Positions 10,713-19,624 of a DNA stretch of 64,000 nt are shown piece after piece. Under the pieces are notes generated by a model. It had not been told where the DNA came from. It did no database searches and was given only the letters and a program-made list of their open reading frames with translations. Source of the DNA: Plasmodium coatneyi. Its lineage: Eukaryota > Apicomplexa > Aconoidasida > Haemosporida > Plasmodiidae. The stretch covers positions 372,001 through 436,000 of the forward strand of contig NC_033557.1 in the NCBI RefSeq assembly GCF_001680005.1, in the 5' to 3' direction. Position 1 is the first letter of the stretch. Every line of letters starts with the position of its first letter. The position numbers were made by a program, and so were the translations under genes.

Positions 10713-12340
10713 TTACATGTTCTGATAACCTATAATCTGGCGACCTGGAGTATTTGTTCTTCCCTTTCTGACAGATTTTACACCATATACTGTTGAAGCA
10801 TCCTCTGTTGTTGAACCTATAGTAGATATTTCTGTTAAACCGTCAATGTCACGTCCAGCTGATCTTCTTCTTCTGTTACTTCTTCTGCTTCCTCCATTTC
10901 CAGAAGTGTGGATACCAAACCAAGAAGACCATGGTTTATACTAAAGGAAAGGAAGGTTTGTTAGGGGTGGTAGGTGGAAGGAAGGTTGTTAGGGGTGGTA
11001 GGTGGAAGGAAGGTTGTTAGGGGTGGTGGAAGGGAAGGTTGTTAGTGGTGTAAGGAAGGTTGTTAATGGTGTAAGGAAGGTTGTTAGTGGTGGTTGGTGG
11101 GTTGTTAGGGGTGGTAGGTGGAAGGAAGTTTCTTAAATTTGGTAGGTGAAAGGAAGAGTTGTTAGGGGGGGAAGAAAGGGTTTAGAAGGAGGGGGTCTAT
11201 GGTTGGAGGGGGTCTAAGGAGGAAAGGAAGGGAGGATGGGTCTAAGGAGGAAGTACTATTAGCTATAGTATTATTCTAAAGTTCTATCTATTACCTTATA
11301 TGCGAGGAAAAGGAGTGCAGGTAATTCTAATGCTGCTAAGGTACCAAAAGCAGAAGAAAGAGTAGAAGCCTTATTTGCTTGAAGAACGGTTTCGTTTAAT
11401 TGGGATTGTACTGTTTGTTTTGCTTCCTCTGCTTCTTCTGTTGCTTTTTGTGCGAGCTTCCGTTGGGCCTCTAGTTTTTTTCTTACGGAGGAATAAGTCG
11501 TATCTCCCTTTAGGGTAGTTGCCTCTGTACAATACAAATTTAATGCTTCCGCTAAAGCACAAGGTACTTTGTATGTATCATTAAAGTCTTTACAATATGA
11601 ATTACTATCCTTTCCCCTTTCTGCGCAATCTGGTCTTATAGCTTCACATGCTAAGGAAACTTCACTCAGGTAACCTAACCACTTATCGTCGCAGATGGGC
11701 GTATTCTTCAGTAATATGTCGTTTATTTTCTCATTCTCGTAATAATAATCATAGACTTTTTTCATTTGGGGGAGAAGTTTTTCGAAGACATCATCGTATT
11801 TAACTTCACATTTATTTTCAGTAGAAAAGGTTCCTATCGTATGGTAAATTTCACTCAGGAGGTCTGAAAATTTATGATTATTGTTTAAATTCTTCCCATA
11901 TTTATCTCCCAACCAATAATAAAAGAAATGACAAGGTTTATCACCCCAGGTCTTCGTCTTCTTCTTTTCACAAGCGGAACAATACGCATGGGCAATTTTC
12001 TTAGCGTCGGCAGTAATTTGTGTGCACCCTGAAAAGTCACTCTGTAATTTAGCCTCTAACTGTTGGGGGTAGTTATTGCTGCCATTACAGTCGTTCCCAT
12101 TGGCCGAATTGAATTTATCATAGAACTCTTTCTTCGAAGATAAATTGTTCGGATCCAATTCCTACAAATGTAATTAATATACATATATATATATGTACAC
12201 ATATATATATACGTACTCCTTATATTCTCGTTATATTATGTACAGAATATTATGTACATGCAGAAGTATTGTATGTGTATATGTGCATGTACCCTCACAT
12301 GGAAGGAAACATATATAATAATCCGTATTACTTTTGTCAT
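10713..12340 (-). CDS. KIR: KIR family variant antigen (KIR-D)
   Basis: Three minus-strand exons: 12,340-12,332 (M-T-K), 12,161-11,295 (289 codons) and 10,940-10,713, about 367 residues. The long exon starts ELDPNNLSSKKEFYDKFNSA, carries CHFFYYWLGDKYG, many cysteines and an Ala/Glu/Lys-rich stretch that could form a helix. It ends in SSAFGTLAALELPALLFLAY plus K before a GTAATA donor. The tail reads YKPWSSWFGIHTSG... and ends IIGYQNM. The first exon and its donor match those of KIR-B, and the surrounding upstream DNA is also similar, yet the long exons of the two genes are clearly different in length and sequence. Joins are in phase 0. The first exon is inferred from context. Confidence 0.86.
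10941..11294 (-). repeat. Minisatellite-filled last intron of KIR-D
   Basis: Plus-strand units of GGAAGGTTGTTAGGGGTGGT and GTAAGGAAGGTTGTTAGTGG fill most of the intron. The orientation relative to the gene is the same as in KIR-A, -B and -F. Confidence 0.8.
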
Positions 12341-12599
12341 TGTAATTGTTTATGGGTATATATTTCTTCTGTTGCATATATGTTATATGAATTTTATATG
12401 TTAAGAAATTGTGTTGTTGTTCATATAAATACATCCAGTATAGGGGAATTGTTGTATGCTAAAATTCTTTCTCTGCTTGTTTTATGGTTGTAAGTGTAGG
12501 GGTGGAAGTGTATGGAATTTTCACTTCTTTTTTGTTTAATAATAATAATAATATATATTCCTTAATTCCTTGAACAATAGTAATATACCACATACACAA

Positions 12600-12790
12600 A
12601 TGTGTACATCAAAATCATTACATATGTACATGTACATTGTATACCTTGTACATTGGAGCCATTATACATGTATATTGGAGTCATTATACCTTGTACATTG
12701 TACATTTTGTATATTGCATCATGTATACGTTGTACACATTATACATTGTACACTTTGTACATATTGTACACATTGTACATTGGAGCATTG
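12600..12790. repeat. Degenerate TTGTACATT repeat
   Basis: Words such as TTGTACATTGTACA, CTTTGTACATATTGTACACA and ATTGGAGC/T recur many times. The period is irregular, so this is a degenerate minisatellite rather than a clean tandem array. Confidence 0.6.
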
Positions 12791-13745
12791 TATTATTTAT
12801 ATCGTTCCTCCCTTTATTGCGTACGTAAGGGTGCAAAAGTTTTTTTTTTTTTTTTTTTAAATAGGAACTTTTAGCATGTAATATTTATTCATTTGTGCTT
12901 TTAATTGTTCTTATTTAAAAAGGGGGGGAGGAGAAGTCGTGGTGTGAAGGAAGGTTGTTCAAAATTCCTCACATATATACATGTATAGTGTATAGTTCAT
13001 GTACATGCACATATGTGCAGCATAGGGAGCATACACTCTACCATTCCTCCTTTTCTTTGTAATATGAATATGTATTTCATTTATTATTCAATTTCTACTC
13101 TTCGTTTTGTTATTTTATGTTTCGTTATTATTATTTTTGGTTATTTATTTCTTCTTTTTTAAAAGAAGGAGGGGGTGGTTGCCAGAAGAGTGGGATTATT
13201 ATGAAGAACTTTTCCTTAACGTACATATGCAGCATAGTTTATATGCACTATCTCTCTTAATAAGAATGTATTTATGTATTAGTCATTTCAGTTTTGCTAT
13301 TTTTTTCTTCTTTTTTAAAAAGAGGAGGAGTGATGTGGTGATTGTTGTTCATTTAAAAAAATATTTGTTAACGTGCACACATATATGTGTACTATACAGT
13401 TCATATGCATCTGTGCAGACTACCTTCTCTTTATTTCTGGAATATGTGTGTAGACATACACATTAATATTCAATAAGTGGAGCATATTCATGGGATAAAT
13501 GAAAAAAAAAAAAAAAAAAAAAGGAGGGGGGGCGGTGCTATAGTATAGAGAGAATTATATTCATTGTTTAAAAAGAAAGGAGCGTCTGAGGAGAGGAAGG
13601 AACGGGATTGTAAGGAAAGAAAGAATAAGAAGGAATAAGAAGGAAAAGAAAGAAATGAAATATGAAGAAAAGGAATAAAAAAAAAAATTGAAAAATATAT
13701 TGTTGCTCCTTCCATTGTTCGCGGGTCGCACTTATTTATGTTCGT

Positions 13746-13782
13746 CCCCTTCCTCCCTTCCGAAGGGATGGGGCAGGGAAGG
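13746..13782 (-). other. Hairpin in the 3' UTR of KIR-E
   Basis: CCCTT (13,755-13,759) and AAGGG (13,763-13,767) form an inner stem, and CCTTCC (13,748-13,753) can pair with GGAAGG (13,777-13,782) as an outer stem. In sense direction it lies just after the stop and before ACATAAATAAGTGCGACC. Confidence 0.5.
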
Positions 13783-13804
13783 AAGAACATTGCCCTTCTA
13801 AGTT

Positions 13805-15793
13805 TTACATGTTTTGGTAACTTATATTCTGACGGTCGCTTGTATTATTATTTGTTCCTGTTCCTGCTCTTGCTCTTCTTTCCCCCCTGCTAGGCTGTCT
13901 TGTGTTGTACGCAGCAGTAGAATGTACTGTAGTGGGATCAAACGTGGAACTTGTTTCCGAACTTCCTGTGAAGTCCATTGTGGAAGTTTCTGTTATTTCG
14001 TCAAATTGTTGTTGTCGGTTTGATCTTTTCTTTATCCTACTGCTGCTCCCTTCATATCCAGAAGAGTGGTTACCAAACCAGGAAGACCATGGTTTATACT
14101 AAAAGAAGTGAAGGAAGTAAGGAATTAGTCCAAGGAAGGAAGGAAAGGAAGGGGTCTAAGGAAGGAAAGGAAAGGTCTAAAGAAGTAAAGGAAAGGTCTA
14201 AGGAAGTAAAGGAAAGGTCTAAGGAAGTAAAGGAAAGGTCTAAGGAAGTAAAGGAAAGGTCTAAGGAAGGAAGGACTGCTTAAGGTGAAAGGAAGGAGGA
14301 AGGAGGGTCTAAGGAAGGAAGGAAGTAAGGGGGTTTCTATGGAAGGCTATTAGGCTTGGAAGGAGGATGGAATTAAGAAACGAAAGGAAGGAAGGAAGGA
14401 AGGGGAAGGAAACATTTTTCACTTTAGGAGAGGATGAAAAAAAATTTTCATTTTAGGAGGTAAAGAAGGGTCTAAGGAAGGACAGAAGTGTCTATGGAGG
14501 GAAGGAAGGAGTGTCTAAGGAATGCAAGGATGGAAGGGTCTACGGAGGAAAAGGAAAATGGTCTAAGAAAGGAAGGTAGTCTATGGAACGAAAGAAAGGG
14601 CGTCTAAGGAGTGAAGGATGGAAAGGAGGGTCTAAGGAGGATGGAAGGAAAGGAAGGGACCAAGGAGTGTATATTAGTTTTACTGTTAATACTTTAGTTT
14701 TTATTTTAATTTGCTAGTATTACTTACTTTATATAGAAGAAAAGGAAGGGCCGTCGCTCCTAAGGTGCCAAAGATGGAAGAAAGGGCCGTGGTGGTGGTG
14801 GAAGGAAGGTTGCTAGGGTGGGTATTTGCTGATTCCGTTTTTGTAGGGGAACATGTTGCACTTTTCTCATCTGTAGTTTGTGATTCACACTTCAAGTTGG
14901 ACAATTTATCCAGAATGCTAGTCTTATTTTCTGTCCAAAATGAGTTACAATATTCATCATTAGGGCTCCTCCTACAAAGTGCATCCACAGCATCATATGT
15001 TGCAGTAATTCGATCGACGTACTCGGAATATGCCGGACTACATTTGGTCCTATCATCCTGTGTACGATCCCGTATGGTGTCACAATTATGGAAAAAATCA
15101 TATACTTCCTTTCTTAGGCCGAAAACAAATTTGTCAACATTTTGGTATTTAATTTGACACTTATATTGGGGGTAAGCGTTCTCTAATGTTTTATAAATTA
15201 TGGCTATGAAGGCTTCCAGGTTTGTATTATCCTTATCCATAAAAAATTTATCCCCCAACCAATAATAGAAAAAATAACAGGGTGTATCCTTATGGGAAGA
15301 ATCGTCCTTTTTCATTTTATATGCGCAACAGTAGGCATCCATGAACATACTCCCGGAATTACGAAATCCGCCATATCCATCTAACTTACCATCTAATGCA
15401 CTTTCTACGTCCCCGAGCCATATATTTTTACAACTGCATTTGCCCCGAGATGGCACACTGAATTTATCATAGAATTCGGTCTCTGAGGGTAAACTTTTTG
15501 GATGTGGTCCATGTAAATATAGGTGCTGAGAAATGTATTATATATGTAGGCATATGTATATATTTCCATTTGTGCATTTCTCCCTCTCATCACACATTCC
15601 TAATTCTATTTTACACATACATCACAATCACACCACACCGTTTGCATAAAATATTATGTGTATAATATACAAATGTCCTTTTGCAAAGAAGGAAGGAAGT
15701 AAGTAGGGGGGAGGAAATAACTTCCCCACACCCCGTCCCCCCCCCCTCCTTGTACCCCCTTCCTTCAATATTCTTCCTTACTTGTTGTGCCAT
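13805..15793 (-). CDS. KIR: KIR family variant antigen (KIR-E)
   Basis: Three minus-strand exons: 15,793-15,782 (MAQQ), 15,525-14,728 (266 codons) and 14,098-13,805, about 367 residues. The long exon starts HLYLHGPHPKSLPSETEFYD, contains CYFFYYWLGDKFF and many cysteines. A Ser/Thr-rich spacer precedes the hydrophobic end SSIFGTLGATALPFLLYK, which is followed by a strong GTAAGT donor. The tail reads YKPWSSWFGNHSSGYEG... and ends ISYQNM. Phases are all 0, and the CTCAG acceptor at 15,526 keeps the frame open. Part of the tail is nearly identical at DNA level to KIR-A and another part to KIR-B, suggesting gene conversion. Confidence 0.87.
14099..14727 (-). repeat. Tandem-repeat last intron of KIR-E
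   Basis: On the plus strand about 14,166-14,275 is a clean 21-base tandem repeat (GGAAAGGTCTAAGGAAGTAA plus A, about five copies). The rest is degenerate GGAAGG/GGTCTAAGG sequence. It is purine-rich on the template strand, as in the other KIR last introns. Confidence 0.85.
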
Positions 15794-17307
15794 TGTTAAT
15801 GTGTATATTCTTCTGTGTATAATGTGAATTTATATAGATTGAAATTTTTGCTTATTTATACATTTATATATTTGGAATAAGGCAGGTATAAGAATTCTGC
15901 CCGTTTGTTTCTATGGTTATGAATATGGAGGGAAATACGGAGTTCCTATTTTTTTAGGAATATATATATTGCTTAATTTGGGGGGCAACAGTAACTCATT
16001 ACATGTGTATCAAAATCATCACATGTACACATAATTAAGGTAGAATTGTAGGAATAAATAAGCCCCAAAATGAAGTCACACAATGAAATAGAACGAAGAA
16101 AGTGAAAACTCTTTTGAGTTCTTTCTTCACCACTCATCTAAAGCATTCTAACCTTTTAAATCATTTTAACCCTCTTTTAAACTTCTAAACCATTTCAACA
16201 CTTCTTGAACCCTAAACCCTTCTAAACAATTCTAACAACGTCCCTTAAACCCTGAACTCTGAACCCTTTCAAATCGTATATAATTTAAAAAAAAAAGAAA
16301 AAAGAAAAGGGATGTGTACCCATTAACGTATACAAAAATACAATGTGCACCAAAAAAGGGGTAGCTGAAATAATACATAATGTGCAAATCCAGTACGAAT
16401 GCGATATTTTTATCATAATTATAAGGAAAAAGAAAAGAAAAAAGAAAGAAAAGGAACTTTTATTACTACTGAGAAGTCCTGAATTAGAGGAGTAGGTATG
16501 GGTAAAATGTTATTATATGGGAATGTATATGTGTACATCTCCTTTCCTATTCACACAAATAACACTCACACAATTCCTCTTTTATTCTATCATTTTCATT
16601 TAATTCATAAGTTCACACACTCTACCTATTACATATGAATACATATGAATAAATATGTGCACAATGTACACATGTACACATATGGTGAAGGAAGGGGGAA
16701 GGAAGAGTGTGCTTTCAGCACATGTGCATATGTGAACTGTATACAATATGTACATTAAACGTTTTTAATGATTTTTCTTTATAATAATAGAAGGGAAACA
16801 TGAACTTACGATATATCACATGCTTAAAATGTTCATTTTAAAAGGTGTGGGTGAGGAGGGGTCAAGGGAGTTGTATTCTAATATATATAGTTAATAACTG
16901 GTGAGAAGTGCATATGTGCATAATAATAATAATACAATACTTCTGGGGAGGTTGTGCATAATTGAATAAATGAAATAAATAAATGAAAAAGGGAGGATAT
17001 GGGAAGTTTGGAGGTTCTTCCTGCCTTATTTTACGACTTGTAAAGACCTAATTGTTAACATATATATGTTCTTCCTTTTTGTTTGTATATATATACATTA
17101 ATTTGGTACACATACATAATGTATTACCAGTGCTTAATAAATTGAAGTAATGTACACTATTTGGAAATAAGTAGAAATTTAATACTGATAATTAGAGAAT
17201 AAGGAAAGTTCCTATACGTTCCTTATGTGAACATATATGTGAAGGAACAAGAACACAAGCTTCAATATAAATTTTATTATATACACACATAGAAGCACAT
17301 ATTAACC
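15794..17307. other. Divergent upstream region of KIR-E and KIR-F
   Basis: No gene is supportable. It holds 5' flanks of both KIR genes, a telomere-like patch at about 16,140-16,270 and several stretches of dinucleotide and poly(A) sequence. Confidence 0.6.
16140..16270 (-). repeat. Telomere-like degenerate repeat
   Basis: The plus strand carries a run of degenerate units such as TTCTAAACC, TTTAACCC and CCCTTAAACCCTGAAC, including CCCTAAACCC at 16,210-16,219. That is the complement of the interstitial motif GGGTTTAGGG. The opposite-orientation motif lies at about 9,340 and 10,246. Confidence 0.7.
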
Positions 17308-18742
17308 ATGGCAGTAACGGTGGGTGTTACTTTTTCAGTTCAAAAATTATATGAAAGTATTATTCATATAATACTTTATGTGTATAATATAATAAAATCA
17401 GAAGGAAAATACATATAGAAAAGCTTACACTTACACATTTTCACTTTCTTCCGCCAACCATATGTACAGGCTGAATTTCCGGGGAAGTTACCTTCACAGT
17501 TTGATTTTTATGATAAGTTCGAAAAGAGCACAGAAATCTGTGACGTGAATTGCAAAACAGAAATAGGGCTGTATTCATTAGGAAACAGTATTAATAATAA
17601 TTGTAAAGAACAGATTGAAAAAGCACTGTCCTATCTACTCAAAACATACCCGAAAAATAAGAGGGAACCATCTGAAAGTACACCTTATCATTTCTTTTAT
17701 TATTGGTTGGGGGACATAATATCTAAGTGTATTACGCACGATTGGATGTTCAAAACTAAAGTAGAAGGTGTTTGCGGAACTATAAATAATTATTGTGGGG
17801 ACAGCAAATTATGTGGACTTCCTTGTGATAAAATTGATATTAAGACTTTCAACAGTCAGAAAACAATATTCGACTTTTGGTATGACCATCGTGGTATACT
17901 AGCACTGCTATTGAATAGTTTGTCTTTGGATGTTGAGAAATGTAATAGCTACATAAGCGTCGTCAATAATGCTTCCAGTGAAGTGGGAACGTATTGTGAC
18001 GAACCTAATGGAAAGAAGTACTGTGAGAACTTCTGGAAGATACATGAGTCAGACTTTAATCAGAGTGTATTGGAATTACGAAGTAAGATAGAACCTGCAA
18101 AGCAAAGAATAGAGAGCGAAGCAAAATTAGCATCTCTTCAAACAGACCAAGCTGTCCGCCGTGCCACCACCACTTCTTCCATCTCTTCCATCCTTGGTAC
18201 CTTAGCAACGACCGCTTTCCCCTTCTTACTATATAAAGTAAGTAAAGTAATAGTACCAAATTAAAAAAAAAAAGAACCAAATTATTAACAGTATAACTAA
18301 TATACACTTCCTTAGAACCTCCTTTCCTTCCGTAGACCCACCCTTAACAACCTTCCTTCGACCCTACCTCCTAACAACCCACCTACCACCCCTAGACAAC
18401 CTTTCCTTCCACCCCTAACAACCTTCATTCTACTACCCCTAACAACACCTTCCTTCCCTTCAGTATAAACCATGGTCTTCTTGGTTTGGTAACCATTTTG
18501 GAAACAATGGAAGCAACAGAAGAAAAAAAAGATCCACTGAGAGCACCTTTGATACACTCACAGAAAACAGCTCAACATATGATTCAACAACTGAATCAAC
18601 AATAGGTGATTCAGTAGCAGAAGGTGCAACAGTACGATCTGCTGCATATACAAGACAGCCTACCAGGGGAGGGAAGACAAGAAGAGGAGCAGGAGCAAAT
18701 AGGACGTCAGGTCGCCAAAATATAGGTTATCAAAACATGTAA
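17308..18742 (+). CDS. KIR: KIR family variant antigen (KIR-F)
   Basis: Three exons: 17,308-17,319 (MAVT), 17,470-18,237 (256 codons) and 18,464-18,742, about 352 residues. The long exon starts AEFPGKLPSQFDFYDKFEKS, contains YHFFYYWLGD and many cysteines, and ends TSSISSILGTLATTAFPFLLY plus K before a GTAAGT donor. The tail reads YKPWSSWFGNHFGNNG... and ends NIGYQNM. Phases are all 0. The first donor (GTGGGT) is not the commonest form, so the exon 1 end is less certain. The gene is the last of the island before the conserved block. Confidence 0.87.
18238..18463 (+). repeat. Minisatellite last intron of KIR-F
   Basis: This is a shorter version of the KIR intron repeat, with ACCCCTAACAACCTTC and ACCCTACCTCCTAACAACCC units, pyrimidine-rich on the coding strand. 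Confidence 0.75.
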
Positions 18743-18771
18743 TACCTAAGGGAAGGAAAGGAAGGAAGGAA

Positions 18772-18790
18772 GGGGAATGTTTCCTTCCCC
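18772..18790 (+). other. Hairpin in the 3' UTR of KIR-F
   Basis: GGGGAA (18,772-18,777) pairs with TTCCCC (18,785-18,790) across a 7-base loop. AATAAATAA follows near 18,803, the counterpart of ACATAAATAA after other KIR genes. Confidence 0.5.
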
Positions 18791-18879
18791 TACTGGAAGA
18801 AACAATAAATAACCACGGGATTTGTAAAGTGCAAGAGGAGGATGACATTTTTCCTATTTTTCCCTTTTGCTTTTTTTTT

Positions 18880-19108
18880 TTTTTTTTCTCCTTCCCCTTT
18901 TGTCCAATATGAAAGGGAAAATTTTATACAAAAAAAAAAAAAAGAAAAAGAAAAAGAAAAAATGTGCACTTTGAAATTTTCTCCCTATGAAATGCAAGGT
19001 TCGCTTATTCCACTTCGGAAAATATTTCCATAGAGGTGCCGCTATCATTTGACCTGTCCACGGGGAATGGCAAAAGTAGAAAGAGAATGGAACACGCGTG
19101 TGTGCATA
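18880..19108 (+). repeat. Segmental direct repeat, copy 2
   Basis: This is the partner of 1,640-1,866 in the same orientation, sharing CTCCTTCCCCTTTTGTCCAA, ATGTGCACTTTGAAATTTTC and GGTTCGCTTATTCCACTT. The copies drift apart after GGGAATGGCAAAA. Confidence 0.85.
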
Positions 19109-19624
19109 CATACATATAAAATACTGTAAATATGTTTGTCCCCATGTGGGTTTGTCTTTCCCTATGTACGGATCAGCCGTACCCATATACTTGTGAACTC
19201 CGCCAAGGAGGATGCGGTGAAGATTTATTCCCATCTAGACTTCCCCGTTGCGCAATTTCTTTTTTTTTTTTAATTTTATCCCCTTTCGTCGACTGGGTCA
19301 CCCACCCTAGACGAAAACCTACTTGGTAGTAGTGTTGGTAGAAGGTTCTTCCCGTTTGCTTATAAAATGCAACTGGTGCTGTTCACAGGACGAGCCACGA
19401 TAATGTGAGGGGCCCTTGTTCATGTGCAGAAGTTCGCGTCCTGACCCTTGCGTTCTCCGCATGGGAAAAAAAAAGGCAGCGAAAGAAAGGGAAGCAAAAA
19501 AATAAACGCACATGACAATTAAAAGCAATAAATGCGATGAACGCGATGAAAAAGAATAGCAGCATGCGTTTCCCCTGCAGGGGGACACGCGTCGCAAATG
19601 GAGAAAAAAAAAAAAAAAAACGCC

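Larger units (their letters stand above)
12341..13804. other. Region between KIR-D start and KIR-E end
   Basis: This is AT-rich and without a supportable gene. It contains the KIR-D 5' flank, a degenerate TTGTACA-rich repeat at about 12,600-12,790, about three diverged tandem units of roughly 200 bases at 12,870-13,480, a poly(A) tract at 13,500 and the KIR-E 3' flank. Confidence 0.6.
18743..19624. other. Boundary between the KIR island and the conserved block
   Basis: No gene is seen. It holds the KIR-F 3' flank with hairpin, the second copy of the segmental repeat, a poly(T) tract and the 3' flank of the nucleoside transporter gene. Confidence 0.6.

Noticed and set aside
7117..18742. Host-protein mimicry (CD99-like stretches) in KIR ectodomains
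   Set aside because: Such stretches are reported for some KIR proteins, but I did not see a convincing one here and cannot run the needed comparison.
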